Of a stretch of DNA of 64,000 nucleotides, positions 1 to 8,690 are shown in pieces. The notes below the pieces were generated by a model. The model was given only the letters and a program-made list of their open reading frames with translations. It was not told the DNA's origin and ran no database searches. How positions within the stretch are numbered: the stretch's first letter is position 1; the number at the start of each line of letters is the position of its first letter. A program made the position numbers and the translations under genes. The stretch lies in contig JACKKE010000004.1 in NCBI GenBank assembly GCA_020637595.1, positions 186,001 through 250,000 on the forward strand, read 5' to 3'. This stretch comes from Rhodobacter sp. (GTDB lineage: Bacteria; Pseudomonadota; Alphaproteobacteria; Rhodobacterales; Rhodobacteraceae).

Positions 1-673
1 TGCGGCGGATCAGCGTCTGCGCCTCGAGCAGATCGGCGGGGGTAAAGACCTGCGCGACGCGGGCGTCCTGCGTGCCGGTGGTGGCCAGAAGGATCGCCCG
101 TTCGGTGTCGCGGTCGGGATACTCAACGTCGATCTGAACGAGAAACCGGTCAAGCTGGGCCTCGGGCAGGGGATAGGTGCCCTCTTGCTCGATCGGGTTT
201 TGCGTCGCGAGGACATGGAACGGCACACCAAGCGGGCGGTGCTGGCCGGCGATGGTCACCTCGCGTTCCTGCATCGCCTGCAGCAGCGCCGACTGGGTGC
301 GGGGGCTGGCGCGGTTGATCTCGTCTGCCATCAGAAGCTGGCAGAACACCGGCCCCTCGATGAACCGAAAATGCCGCTTGCCGTCGTCGCCGGTGTCCAG
401 AACCTCAGAGCCGAGGATATCGGCGGGCATCAGGTCGGGCGTGAACTGGATGCGGTTCGAATTGAGGCCCATCACCGTCGCCAGCGTGTCCACCAGCCGC
501 GTCTTGCCCAGACCGGGCAGGCCGACCAGCAGCGCGTGGCCCCCGGAAAGAAGCGCGGTCAATGACAGGTCGACGACCGTCTCCTGGCCGATGAAGCGCG
601 GCGCGATGGCGGCGCGGGCGTCCGACAGGCGGCTGCCCAGGGCTTCGATCGCGGGGATCAGGGTGTCGGCCAT
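1..673 (-). CDS. MoxR-family AAA+ ATPase (partial, C-terminus outside window)
   Basis: Reading from 673 down to the window edge gives an open frame of 224 codons. It starts MADTLIPAIEALGSRL and carries a Walker A (GLPGLGKTRLV), a Walker B (LLMADEINRA) and the sensor-1 region (VLATQNPIEQEGTYPLPEAQ). This is the standard MoxR core. MoxR ATPases act as chaperone-like factors, usually with DUF58/VWA partner proteins encoded just downstream, and those would lie beyond position 1. The ATG at 673 is preferred over the in-frame ATG at 679 because a GGAGA Shine-Dalgarno sits 7 nt upstream of 673 but abuts 679. The gene is divergent from the DUF1285 gene. Family assignment is firm; the client is unknown. 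Confidence 0.93.
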   Translation of the reverse strand, partial: MADTLIPAIEALGSRLSDARAAIAPRFIGQETVVDLSLTALLSGGHALLVGLPGLGKTRLVDTLATVMGLNSNRIQFTPDLMPADILGSEVLDTGDDGKRHFRFIEGPVFCQLLMADEINRASPRTQSALLQAMQEREVTIAGQHRPLGVPFHVLATQNPIEQEGTYPLPEAQLDRFLVQIDVEYPDRDTERAILLATTGTQDARVAQVFTPADLLEAQTLIRR

Positions 674-773
674 GCGCATTCTCCGGTTCAGGTCGCGGCG
701 GGTGTGATCTCGGCTCAAGCGTGGTTATATGTCACCTGCAACCGCTTCGCCCAGACCAAGTTGGACAAAATCC

Positions 774-1364
774 ATGCCTTCACAAGACAATGTGACCCCC
801 AGCGCGGACTCGATCGCCGCAGCGGCGTCAAAGGCGGCAAAAGGCAAGGGGCTGCCGCCCGTGCACCTGTGGAACCCACCCTTCTGCGGCGATCTGGACA
901 TCCGCATCGCCCGCGACGGCACCTGGTTCTATCTGGGCACGCCGATCGGGCGCGCGCCCTTGGTGCGGCTCTTCTCGACGATCCTGAAGCTGGAGGACGG
1001 CAAGTATTTCCTGGTGACCCCGGTCGAGAAGGTGGGGATCACCGTCGACGACGCGCCTTTTGTCGCGGTCGATTTCACCGCCGCGGGCACGGGGCGCGAC
1101 CAGAAGCTGACATTCGAGACCAACGTGGGCGATTTCGCCGAGGCCGGGCCTGCGCATCCGATCCGCGTGACACGCGACCCCGAAACGGGCGAGCCCGCGC
1201 CCTATGTGATGATCCGCGCGGGTCTTGAGGCGCTGATCGACCGCAAGAGCTTTTACCGGCTGGTCGAGCTGGGCGTGCACGAGGAGCATCAGGGCACGCG
1301 CTGGTTCGGGTTGTGGTCGGGCGGCGAGTTCTTTCCGGTGATCCCCTCGGCCGAGCTGGGGTAA
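774..1364 (+). CDS. DUF1285 domain-containing protein
   Basis: A 196-residue soluble protein with no signal peptide. The body (GLPPVHLWNPPFCGDLDIRI, then YFLVTPVEKVGI and FETNVGDFAEAG) matches the DUF1285 family as I know it, which is common next to moxR in Rhodobacteraceae. No biochemical role is established. The open frame extends back to an ATG at 729, but that start has no ribosome site. The ATG at 774 has a weak GGA 8 nt upstream and begins just before the conserved region, so I prefer it. The roughly 100 bp between 673 and 774 must hold the divergent promoters for this gene and moxR. Confidence 0.82.
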   Translation: MPSQDNVTPSADSIAAAASKAAKGKGLPPVHLWNPPFCGDLDIRIARDGTWFYLGTPIGRAPLVRLFSTILKLEDGKYFLVTPVEKVGITVDDAPFVAVDFTAAGTGRDQKLTFETNVGDFAEAGPAHPIRVTRDPETGEPAPYVMIRAGLEALIDRKSFYRLVELGVHEEHQGTRWFGLWSGGEFFPVIPSAELG

Positions 1365-1373
1365 CGCCGCCCC

Positions 1374-1727
1374 TCAGCCCTGCGCCGCGTCCCAGGCCTT
1401 GAGCCAGCGTTTCGGCGCTGCGGCACGCCAGTGCTGCAGCAGACGGGCCCGCGCCCAGTCCGGCTCGATCCGGCCCGCGCGGACGAGGATCAGCGCATGC
1501 GGCGCGTAATGCGGATGCAGCGCAAAGGTCTCTGGATCGGCATCCAGCAGCATCTCGCGCTCGTCCCGGTCGCATTTGAAAACGGCGGCATCCATATAGG
1601 GCGACCACCAGACCCACATCTTGCCATGCGCGCGCAGGCAGGGGTTACCCCAAGCCGTGCCATCCGCCACCTCGGGCAGGTCCAACGACAGCGCAAAATC
1701 GCGCAATTCGGCGTAACTGTGGATCAT
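1374..1727 (-). CDS. MmcQ/YjbR family protein
   Basis: A 117-residue protein starting MIHSYAELRDFALSLDLPEV, which is the N-terminal helix typical of MmcQ/YjbR proteins. It has the expected central ATRG-like region replaced by TAWGNPCLRAHGKMWVWW, and a C-terminal helix (ARLLQHWRAAAPKRWLKAW). The family has a CyaY-like fold and is annotated as DNA-binding without strong functional proof. An upstream in-frame ATG at 1745 adds six unconserved residues. It lies between DUF1285 (convergent, 9 nt gap) and the pseudouridine synthase, and is probably monocistronic or co-transcribed with the latter. Confidence 0.82.
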   Translation of the reverse strand: MIHSYAELRDFALSLDLPEVADGTAWGNPCLRAHGKMWVWWSPYMDAAVFKCDRDEREMLLDADPETFALHPHYAPHALILVRAGRIEPDWARARLLQHWRAAAPKRWLKAWDAAQG

Positions 1728-1772
1728 CCCCGCAGCCTGCCACAAAACCCGCCTGTCGGCCAGAACCGGCGT

Positions 1773-2339
1773 TCAGAACGGCAGGTCGCACCAGTCGCCG
1801 GGGGCGAGTCCGGCCAGTGTATGCGGACCGATCGACCAGCGCACCAGCCGCAGCACCGGATGGCCGACATGCGCGGCCATGCGACGGACCTGGCGGTTGC
1901 GGCCCTCGGTGATGGTCAGGCTGAGCCAGGTCGCCGGGCCATCATGCGGGTCGGCGGGGCAGAGCCAGGCGGGTTCGGGGATTTCGGCAACCTCGGCCGG
2001 GCGGGTCGGACCATCGGTCAGCGTGACCCCCCGGCGAAGCGCGGCGAGCGCCTCGGGTCCGGGCTGGCCGGCAACGAGGGCGACATAGGTCTTGGGCGTC
2101 ATCGACGCGGGATCGGTCAGCCGCGCCTGCAGCGCGCCATCGTTGGTCAGCAGCAAAAGCCCCTCGCTGTCCCGGTCCAGCCTGCCGGCCGGATAGAGCC
2201 CGGGCAGCGAGAGGCTGCGCCCGAGGCCGGGCCAGTGCGGGTCATCGCTCCACTGGCTGAGAACGCCGGCCGGTTTGTTGAAGGCAACGAGGCGGGCGGG
2301 TTCAGCGGGGCCACGTTTGCGGGGGCGCGGGCGGCTCAT
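1773..2339 (-). CDS. rRNA pseudouridine synthase, RluE type
   Basis: A 188-residue RsuA/RluE-family enzyme without an S4 domain, the size expected of RluE, which isomerises U2457 in 23S rRNA. The catalytic motif GRLDRDSEGLLLLTNDG is intact, with the aspartate after GRL. The family motifs FNKPAGVLSQ near the start and EGRNRQVRRMAAHVGHPV near the end are also present. A basic N-terminus (MSRPRPRKRG) precedes the core. The longer frame up to 2420 would overlap the upstream hydrolase and has no ribosome site. One copy of the interspersed CAAGATG element lies immediately upstream (2351-2369). Confidence 0.9.
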   Translation of the reverse strand: MSRPRPRKRGPAEPARLVAFNKPAGVLSQWSDDPHWPGLGRSLSLPGLYPAGRLDRDSEGLLLLTNDGALQARLTDPASMTPKTYVALVAGQPGPEALAALRRGVTLTDGPTRPAEVAEIPEPAWLCPADPHDGPATWLSLTITEGRNRQVRRMAAHVGHPVLRLVRWSIGPHTLAGLAPGDWCDLPF

Positions 2340-2350
2340 GGCGATTTTGC

Positions 2351-2369
2351 GTATTTGGGGCAAGATGAA
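2351..2369 (+). repeat. Interspersed GTATTT..GGCAAGATGAA element, copy 1
   Basis: The sequence GTATTTGGGGCAAGATGAA lies in the short gap between the hydrolase stop and the pseudouridine synthase start. It matches similar sequences at 6255, 6300, 11520, 34779 and 36313. The element usually follows a GC-rich region. The function is unknown. Confidence 0.6.
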
Positions 2370-2388
2370 AAGCAGGCGGGCCGCACTG

Positions 2389-3282
2389 TCAGCCGGCGCC
2401 GAAATGCGGCAGGAAAGCATTCAGGACCGCCTGCGGATCTTCTTCCATCACGAAATGACCGGTCTGGCAGGCGCTGTCGGTCACCACCTCGGCCCAGCGT
2501 TGCCAGGCGGCGCGGGGATTGCCCGCGCGGGCGGGAAAACCGTCCTCGGCCCAGAGGAAGTGCAAGGGCGCTGCGATCTTGTGGCCTGCGGCGAGGTCAT
2601 CCTCGTCCAGCCGCCAGTCGGTGGTGGCGCCGGCGCGGTAATCGGCGCACATCGCCGCCAGATGCGCGGGATCGGCAGCCTGCGCGCGGTAGCTGTCCAG
2701 CGCCTCGGGGGTGAAGGGGGTCAGACCCTTGCCATGCGTCCACGAGGCCATCAGCGTGTCGATGAACCAATCGGGGCGCGCACCGATCAGGGTTTCGGGC
2801 AAGGGCGCTGGCTGGGCGAGGAACGGCCAGTGCCAGACCGCGAGGCTGAGCCGTGCATCCATGCCGCGCCAGTAATCGGCGGTGGGCAGCACCTCGATGA
2901 TGCCGATCCGGTCGACGCGGCCCGGGTGGTCGAGAGCGAGCCGGTAGGTCACCCGGGCGCCGCGGTCATGGCCGAGGACATGTGCGCGTTCCAGCCCGTA
3001 ATGGTCAAGGAGGTCGACGATGTCCTGCGCCATGCGGCGTTTGGAATAGGTGGTGTGGCCGGCATCGTCGGGCGGCGCGTCCGAGGCGCCATAGCCGCGC
3101 AGATCGGGCACGATGACGTCGAAATGGCGGGCGAACTCGGCGGCGACGGGGGCCCAGCAGCGGTGGTTTTCGGGAAAGCCGTGCAGCAGGACCAGCGGCG
3201 CGCCCGCCCCGCCACGGCGGACGTGGAGGGTGACGTCGGCCAGCGCGACGCGCTCGGACGAGAAGCCGTCAAATCCTGTCAT
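2389..3282 (-). CDS. Alpha/beta hydrolase, fluoroacetate dehalogenase-like
   Basis: A 297-residue alpha/beta hydrolase with oxyanion motif LLHGFPENH and nucleophile elbow GHDRGARVTYR, where the nucleophile is Asp106 rather than serine. That is the dehalogenase/epoxide-hydrolase arrangement. Compared from memory with the structurally studied fluoroacetate dehalogenase RPA1163 at a constant offset of four, it keeps the nucleophile Asp106, the substrate-carboxylate arginines Arg107 and Arg110, the halide pocket His151-Trp152-Tyr215 and the catalytic base His276. The charge-relay aspartate is replaced by Glu130 (IIEVLPT). It stands alone upstream of the pseudouridine synthase. Cytoplasmic; native substrate probably a 2-haloacid, but unproven. 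Confidence 0.8.
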   Translation of the reverse strand: MTGFDGFSSERVALADVTLHVRRGGAGAPLVLLHGFPENHRCWAPVAAEFARHFDVIVPDLRGYGASDAPPDDAGHTTYSKRRMAQDIVDLLDHYGLERAHVLGHDRGARVTYRLALDHPGRVDRIGIIEVLPTADYWRGMDARLSLAVWHWPFLAQPAPLPETLIGARPDWFIDTLMASWTHGKGLTPFTPEALDSYRAQAADPAHLAAMCADYRAGATTDWRLDEDDLAAGHKIAAPLHFLWAEDGFPARAGNPRAAWQRWAEVVTDSACQTGHFVMEEDPQAVLNAFLPHFGAG

Positions 3283-3339
3283 CGCCGCGCACTCCCGGTT
3301 GTCTGTTATAAAATGCCCGGCGGTGCGTGGGATCGCCCC

Positions 3340-6153
3340 TCAATGCGCCTCGGCCCAGTTCGCGCCCTTGCCCGCGTCGACGATTAGCGGCACGTCGATC
3401 TCGACCGCCGGGCGGTGGGCGTTTTCCATCACCGTCTTGACCCGGGCAATGGTTTCCTCGACCGCCGAGTCCTGCACCTCGAACACCAGTTCGTCGTGCA
3501 CCTGCAGCAGCATCGTCGCCGGCAGCCCGTCGATCGCCTCGGGGATGCGCACCATCGCGCGGCGGATGATGTCGGCCGCCGTCCCCTGGATCGGCGCGTT
3601 GATCGCGCCGCGCCGGGCAAAGCCCGCGCCCGGGCCCTTGGCGTTGATCTCGGGCGTGTGGATGCGCCGGCCGAAGAGCGTTTCGACATAGCGGTGCTGC
3701 TTGGCGAATTCGACGGTGCGCTCCATATAGCCCTTGATGCCGGGGAAACGCTCGAAATAGGTGTCGATAAAGGCCTGCGCCTCGGCCCGCGGGATACGCA
3801 GGTTGCGCGCCAGTCCAAAGCCGGAAATCCCGTAGATCACGCCGAAATTGATCGCTTTGGCGCGGCGGCGCACCTCGGGCGTCATCTGATCCAGCGGCAC
3901 GCCAAACATTTCGGAGGCCGTCATCGCATGGATGTCCAGCCCGTCGCGGAATGCCTGTTTCAGCGCCGGGATATCCGCGACATGGGCGAGGATGCGCAAT
4001 TCGATCTGGCTGTAGTCGAGGCTGACCAGCGTCATCCCCGGCCCCGCGACAAAGGCCTCGCGGATGCGCCGGCCCTCTTCGGTGCGCACCGGGATGTTCT
4101 GCAGGTTCGGATCGGTCGAGGCCAGCCGCCCGGTGTTCGCCCCGGTCTGCACATAGGAGGTGTGCACCCGCCCGGTTTCCGGGTTGATGTGGTCCTGCAA
4201 CGCATCGGTATAGGTCGATTTCAGCTTTGACAGCTGGCGCCAGTCCAGCACCCTGCCGGGCAGTTCATGCTCGGTCGCCAGGTCTTCCAGAATATCCGCC
4301 CCGGTCGAATAGGCACCGGTCTTGCCCTTCTGCCCGCCGGGCAGGCCCAGGCGGTCGAACAGGATCTCGCCCAGCTGCTTGGGCGAGCCCACATTGAATC
4401 GCTCGCCAGCCAGCTCATGGATCTCGTCTTCCAGCGCCGCCATCTTCTGCGCAAAGGCGTTCGACATCCGGCTGAGCGTATCGCGGTCGACGATCACGCC
4501 CGACATCTCCATCTGCGCCAGCACCGGCACCAGCGGGCGCTCCAGTGTCTCATAGACCGTCGTCACCCGCTCCTGATGCAGCCGCGGGCGCAGGATCTGC
4601 CAGAGGCGCAGGGTGATATCGGCATCCTCGGCAGCATAGCGGGTGGCGTCCTCGATCCCCACCATGTCAAAGGTCCGCGCCGATTTTCCCGAACCCAGCA
4701 AGGGTTTGATCGGGATCGGAACGTGGCTCAGATAGGTCTCCGACAGCACATCCATGCCGTGGTTGTGCAGCCCGGAATAGAGCGCATAGCTCATCAGCAT
4801 GGTGTCGTCGATCGGCGCAACGGCGATGCCCTGACGCGCAAAGATCTTCGCATCATACTTGATGTTCTGGCCGATTTTGAGGATCGACGGATCTTCCAGC
4901 ACCGGTTTCAGGGCCTTGAGCGCCGCCTCACGGTCGATCTGCCCCTCGACCAGCCGCGCGCCACCGAACAGATCATCCTCGCCCTCGCGGTGACCCAGCG
5001 GGATATAACAGGCCTGCCCCGCCGCCGTGGCCAGCGAGATGCCGACCAGTTCTGCGCGCATCTCATCAAGGCTGGTCGTCTCGGTATCGACCGCGACAAA
5101 ACCCTGCGCGGCAATCCGGTCGACCCAGACCTGCAGCGCCGCCAGATCGCGCACGCAGTCATAGCTGCCGGGGTCAAAGGGCGGCTGCTCGGGCACGGGC
5201 GGCGGCGCGGCCTCGCTGGCCACCACCGGCGCCGAAGCCGGCGCCTCGGCCACCGCGGGCGCGGCAACGCCCAGCTTCTCGGCAATGCGCCGGGTCAGCG
5301 TGCGGAACTCCATCCCGGTCAGAAAGCCCATCAACGCCTCGGCCTCGGGCGCGCGGATGATCAGGTCGTCCAGCGTGCCGTCCATCGGCACATCGTCGCG
5401 CAGCGTCACCAGCGTGCGCGACAGGCGGATCTGCTCGGCATTGTCCAGCAGCGTCTGCCGGCGCTTGGGCTGCTTGATCTCGCCCGCGCGCTCCAGAAGC
5501 GTCTCCAGATCGCCGTATTCGTTGATCAACAGCGCCGCCGTCTTCACCCCGATCCCCGGCGCCCCTGGAATGTTGTCGACGCTGTCCCCGGCCAGCGACT
5601 GCACATCGACCACCCGCTCAGGCCCGACGCCGAATTTCTCGACCACCTCTTCGGGACCGATCCGCCGGTCCTTCATCGCGTCCCACATCTGCACCGCCGG
5701 GCCGACCAGCTGCATCAGATCCTTGTCCGAGCTGATGATCGTCACATCCCCGCCTGCCGCGACCGCCTGCCGCGACAGCGTGGCAATGATGTCGTCGGCC
5801 TCGAACCCCTCGGTTTCGATGCAGGCGATATTGAAGGCCCGCGTCGCCTCGCGCGTCAGCGGGAATTGCGGGCGCAGATCCTCGGGCAGATCGGGGCGGT
5901 TGGCCTTGTAGGCGGGGAACAGATCATTGCGGAAGGTCTTCGAGGAATGGTCGAAGATCACCGCGACATGCGTCGCCTGCGTGCCGCCGTTCTTGCCCTC
6001 GGTATAGCGCAACAGCATGTTGCAGAACCCGGCCACCGCCCCCACCGGCAGCCCGTCCGACTTGCGCGTCAGCGGCGGCAGGGCGTGATAGGCGCGAAAG
6101 ATGAAGGCCGAGCCGTCGATCAGATGCAGATGATCGCCCTTGCCGAATGCCAT
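3340..6153 (-). CDS. polA: DNA polymerase I
   Basis: A 937-residue, full-length three-domain enzyme for Okazaki-fragment maturation and repair synthesis. The 5'-3' exonuclease domain covers residues 1-290 (HLIDGSAFIFRAYHALPP). The 3'-5' proofreading domain lies around 340-520 and keeps the DxE metal motif (AVDTETTSLDEM), so proofreading is probably active. The polymerase domain lies around 560-937, with motif A LVSLDYSQIELRILAH, motif B RRRAKAINFGVIYGISGFG and motif C LLQVHDELVFEV. An Ala/Pro-rich linker separates the first two domains at about 295-330. It is a single gene on the - strand, preceded by a 292-base spacer with an inverted pair of the interspersed element. Confidence 0.98.
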   Translation of the reverse strand: MAFGKGDHLHLIDGSAFIFRAYHALPPLTRKSDGLPVGAVAGFCNMLLRYTEGKNGGTQATHVAVIFDHSSKTFRNDLFPAYKANRPDLPEDLRPQFPLTREATRAFNIACIETEGFEADDIIATLSRQAVAAGGDVTIISSDKDLMQLVGPAVQMWDAMKDRRIGPEEVVEKFGVGPERVVDVQSLAGDSVDNIPGAPGIGVKTAALLINEYGDLETLLERAGEIKQPKRRQTLLDNAEQIRLSRTLVTLRDDVPMDGTLDDLIIRAPEAEALMGFLTGMEFRTLTRRIAEKLGVAAPAVAEAPASAPVVASEAAPPPVPEQPPFDPGSYDCVRDLAALQVWVDRIAAQGFVAVDTETTSLDEMRAELVGISLATAAGQACYIPLGHREGEDDLFGGARLVEGQIDREAALKALKPVLEDPSILKIGQNIKYDAKIFARQGIAVAPIDDTMLMSYALYSGLHNHGMDVLSETYLSHVPIPIKPLLGSGKSARTFDMVGIEDATRYAAEDADITLRLWQILRPRLHQERVTTVYETLERPLVPVLAQMEMSGVIVDRDTLSRMSNAFAQKMAALEDEIHELAGERFNVGSPKQLGEILFDRLGLPGGQKGKTGAYSTGADILEDLATEHELPGRVLDWRQLSKLKSTYTDALQDHINPETGRVHTSYVQTGANTGRLASTDPNLQNIPVRTEEGRRIREAFVAGPGMTLVSLDYSQIELRILAHVADIPALKQAFRDGLDIHAMTASEMFGVPLDQMTPEVRRRAKAINFGVIYGISGFGLARNLRIPRAEAQAFIDTYFERFPGIKGYMERTVEFAKQHRYVETLFGRRIHTPEINAKGPGAGFARRGAINAPIQGTAADIIRRAMVRIPEAIDGLPATMLLQVHDELVFEVQDSAVEETIARVKTVMENAHRPAVEIDVPLIVDAGKGANWAEAH

Positions 6154-6252
6154 GCCCGCGCCTCCCAGAAAATGTCAGGCCCAAGGTATCGCCCAAACCC
6201 GCGCCCGCCACAACCGCCCTCGCCCGGCGGCGGTGCGGGCGTCGAACGTGCA

Positions 6253-6320
6253 GGCGTATTTGCAGCAAGGTGAGACCAGCAGCGCGCCGATTGATGCTTT
6301 CACCTTGCGCAAAATACGCC
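6253..6320. repeat. Inverted pair of the interspersed element (copies 2 and 3)
   Basis: The arms are 6253-6273 and 6300-6320. Each arm is a version of the GTATTT..GCAAGGTGA element in opposite orientation. They can pair over 9 bp, a 3x3 mismatch and another 9 bp, with a 26-nt loop. The pair sits in the 292-base spacer between polA and the pirin gene. It could act as a bidirectional terminator or RNA stem for pirin transcripts running toward polA. I see no gene in the rest of the spacer. Confidence 0.6.
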
Positions 6321-6445
6321 CGCCGGAGGCACCCACCCGCACGCACCACAGATTCAGCGCAAACACCCGCCAAAGGGCCGGCGCGCCCGCAGGGCGCGCC
6401 CCCTGCCGCGCAGCGACTCGAGGCCGCAGGCCTCGATACCCCGCA

Positions 6446-7351
6446 TCACGCCTTGATGAAGGTGCCGTTGTTCAACTCGCGGAACGCCTGCTGCAGCTCG
6501 GCGCGGGTGTTCATCACGATCGGCCCGTGCCACGCCACCGGCTCCTGGATCGGCTGGCCCGAGACCAGCAGGAACCGCACCCCCTCGGGGCCCGCCGTCA
6601 CGACGATTTCGTCGCCGGTGCCGAAACGCACCAGCGTGCGGTTGCCGCTCAGGTCGCGGATGTTGATCTCCTGCCCGGCGAATTCCTTCTCGACCTGCAC
6701 GCCTTGCGGGACCGAAGCGTCGCGGAAGCTGCCGGCGCCGGCGAAGATATAGGCGAAGGTGTTGGCGTAGGTATCGACCTTGAGCACCTTGCGGGTGTTC
6801 GGCGGCACCGAGACGTCGAGATAGAGCGGATCGGCGGCGATCCCGTCGACCGGGCCGCGCTTGCCCCAGAACGTGCCGGTGATGATGCGCACCGCGGTGC
6901 CGTCGTCATCCACCACCGTTTCGATGTCCGAGGCCTGCACGTCCTGATAGCGCGGCGCGGTCATCTTCAGGCTGCGCGGCAGGTTCGCCCAGAGCTGGAA
7001 CCCGTGCATCTGCCCGCGGGCGTTGCCCAGCGGCATCTCCTGGTGCAGGATGCCCGACCCCGCGGTCATCCACTGCACCGAGCCCGCGCCCAGCCGCCCC
7101 TTGTTGCCCAGCGAATCCGCGTGTTCGACGGTGCCGTCCAGCACATAGGTGATCGTCTCGATGCCCCGGTGCGGGTGCCAGGGAAAGCCCCGGCGATAGA
7201 GGTGCGGCTCGTCGTTGCGGAAATCGTCGAGCAACAGGAACGGATCGCTCTCGGTCGTGTCGCCGAAGCCGAAGACGCGGTGCAGATGGACGCCGGCGCC
7301 CTCCATCGTCGGTTGGGCGCGCGTGGTCGAGGTCACGGGACGAAAGGTCAT
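6446..7351 (-). CDS. Pirin family protein
   Basis: A 301-residue bicupin starting MTFRPVTSTTRAQPTMEGAG. The N-terminal cupin carries the pirin metal-site motif FPWHPHRGIETITYVLDG and a later HQEMP with a distal glutamate, consistent with an Fe-binding site. The C-terminal half is the second, metal-free cupin (LDVSVPPNTRKVL). Bacterial pirins have quercetinase or regulatory roles, and the substrate cannot be read from sequence. The start at 7351 has AGGAG 6 nt upstream. The frame continues 49 codons further upstream, but that stretch overlaps the neighbouring zinc-finger gene region and is unconserved. Confidence 0.92.
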   Translation of the reverse strand: MTFRPVTSTTRAQPTMEGAGVHLHRVFGFGDTTESDPFLLLDDFRNDEPHLYRRGFPWHPHRGIETITYVLDGTVEHADSLGNKGRLGAGSVQWMTAGSGILHQEMPLGNARGQMHGFQLWANLPRSLKMTAPRYQDVQASDIETVVDDDGTAVRIITGTFWGKRGPVDGIAADPLYLDVSVPPNTRKVLKVDTYANTFAYIFAGAGSFRDASVPQGVQVEKEFAGQEINIRDLSGNRTLVRFGTGDEIVVTAGPEGVRFLLVSGQPIQEPVAWHGPIVMNTRAELQQAFRELNNGTFIKA

Positions 7352-7463
7352 GGCAAGCTCCTGTTGCGGATGACCCGGATATGGCCTGTGTGGCGCGAAG
7401 ATCCAGCGCGAGAACTGTGCAGGAACGCGCAGGCGCTGTGCCCGCCGCCCCCGGATGCACAGG

Positions 7464-7664
7464 TCAGTGCGCGTCCTGCGCGCCCTCGGCCAGGACATAG
7501 CGGGCGTCGCAATACGGGCAGTCGACCCAGCCGCTGTCGTGCGGGATCGTCAGCCAGACGCGCGGATGGCCCAGCGCGCCCTCGCCGCCGTCGCAGGCAA
7601 TCCGGCGCGAGGTGACGGTCTTGGTTTCCGGGGCGTCATGGGCGGGCGCGGGGCTGGCGGACAT
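7464..7664 (-). CDS. CHCC-type zinc-finger protein
   Basis: A 66-residue protein with a Cys-His-Cys-Cys set in the C-terminal half (IACDGG, LGHPRVWL, CPYCDARYVL). That is the arrangement of the zf-CHCC family, related to the mitochondrial complex I accessory subunit NDUFS6. Such small proteins are ubiquitous in alphaproteobacteria and are thought to bind zinc, possibly in complex I biogenesis. It is divergent from the ABC ATPase at 7746 and lies upstream of pirin on the same strand. Confidence 0.85.
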   Translation of the reverse strand: MSASPAPAHDAPETKTVTSRRIACDGGEGALGHPRVWLTIPHDSGWVDCPYCDARYVLAEGAQDAH

Positions 7665-7745
7665 CGGCGGGTTCCTTGTATCGGCAGGCCGGACGGCCTA
7701 TGCGTTGTCGCGGCGCAGAATACCCCAATGACGGGCAGGAGCAAG

Positions 7746-8687
7746 ATGAGCGAACATCCCATCGAGAATGCAATCGAGATCGAGGGCCTGCGCAAAACCT
7801 ATGCCGGTTCGAAACGCAGTGGCCCCAAGGAGGCCCTGAAGGGTGTCGACCTGACGATCCCGCGCGGCTCAGTCTTTGGCCTCCTGGGGCCGAACGGCGC
7901 CGGCAAGTCGACGATGATCAACATTCTGGCGGGGTTGGTGGTGAAGACCGCCGGCCGGGTGACGATCTGGGGCTTTGACCAGGACGTGAACCCGCGCCAG
8001 TCGCGCGCGGCCATCGGCGTGATGCCGCAAGAGCTGAACATCGACCCCTATTTTACCCCGCGCGAGGCCCTCGACGTGCAGGCCGGGCTTTATGGCGTCC
8101 CCCGGGCGCAGCGGCGCACCGACGAGATCCTGGAGCTGATCGGCCTGACCGACAAGGCCAACGCCTATGCCCGCACGCTGTCGGGCGGGATGCGGCGGCG
8201 CCTGTTGCTGGGCAAGGCACTGGTGCACGGCCCTCAGATCCTGGTGCTGGACGAACCCACCGCCGGCGTCGACATCCAGCTGCGGCAGATGCTGTGGGAC
8301 AATGTGCGGATGCTGAACCGGCAGGGGATGACCATCATCCTGACCACGCATTACCTCGAAGAAGCCGAAGAGATGTGCGACGAGATCGCGATCATCGACC
8401 AGGGGCAGGTGATCGTGCGCGACACCACCCAGTCGATCCTGGCGCGGATGGACGCCAAGACGTTGCTGGTGCGCCCTGCAGGCCCCGCCCCCGCGCTGGC
8501 CCTGCCCGAGGGCGTCACCCGCGAGGACCGCGCCGACGGCTGGCTGGCCTTCCACTATCCGCGCAGCCGGGTCGGAGCAGGGATGATCCTGGCGGCACTG
8601 GCCCAGGCCCGGGTCGAGGTCGTCGATCTTTCGACCGCCGAGCCCGATCTCGAGGACGCCTTTCTCGAACTCACCCGGGGCGCATGA
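7746..8687 (+). CDS. ABC transporter ATP-binding protein (ABC-2/DrrA type)
   Basis: A 313-residue ATPase with Walker A GLLGPNGAGKST, Q-loop MPQELNIDPYFTPREAL, signature LSGGMRRRLLLGKAL, Walker B ILVLDEPTAGVD and switch histidine LTTHYLEEAEEM. A C-terminal 80-residue extension resembles that of DrrA/CcmA-like exporters. The ATG at 7746 has AGGAG 5 nt upstream and is preferred over ATG 7728. The ABC-2 permease partner is expected next to such a gene, but here the downstream gene is a convergent protease and nothing upstream encodes a membrane protein. It is therefore an orphan ATPase within this window. Confidence 0.93.
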   Translation: MSEHPIENAIEIEGLRKTYAGSKRSGPKEALKGVDLTIPRGSVFGLLGPNGAGKSTMINILAGLVVKTAGRVTIWGFDQDVNPRQSRAAIGVMPQELNIDPYFTPREALDVQAGLYGVPRAQRRTDEILELIGLTDKANAYARTLSGGMRRRLLLGKALVHGPQILVLDEPTAGVDIQLRQMLWDNVRMLNRQGMTIILTTHYLEEAEEMCDEIAIIDQGQVIVRDTTQSILARMDAKTLLVRPAGPAPALALPEGVTREDRADGWLAFHYPRSRVGAGMILAALAQARVEVVDLSTAEPDLEDAFLELTRGA

Positions 8688-8690
8688 GAA

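Noticed and set aside
4267..6273. A 668-codon open frame on the + strand opposite polA
   Set aside because: Antisense to the polymerase coding sequence, low-complexity Arg/His/Gln composition, no ribosome site.
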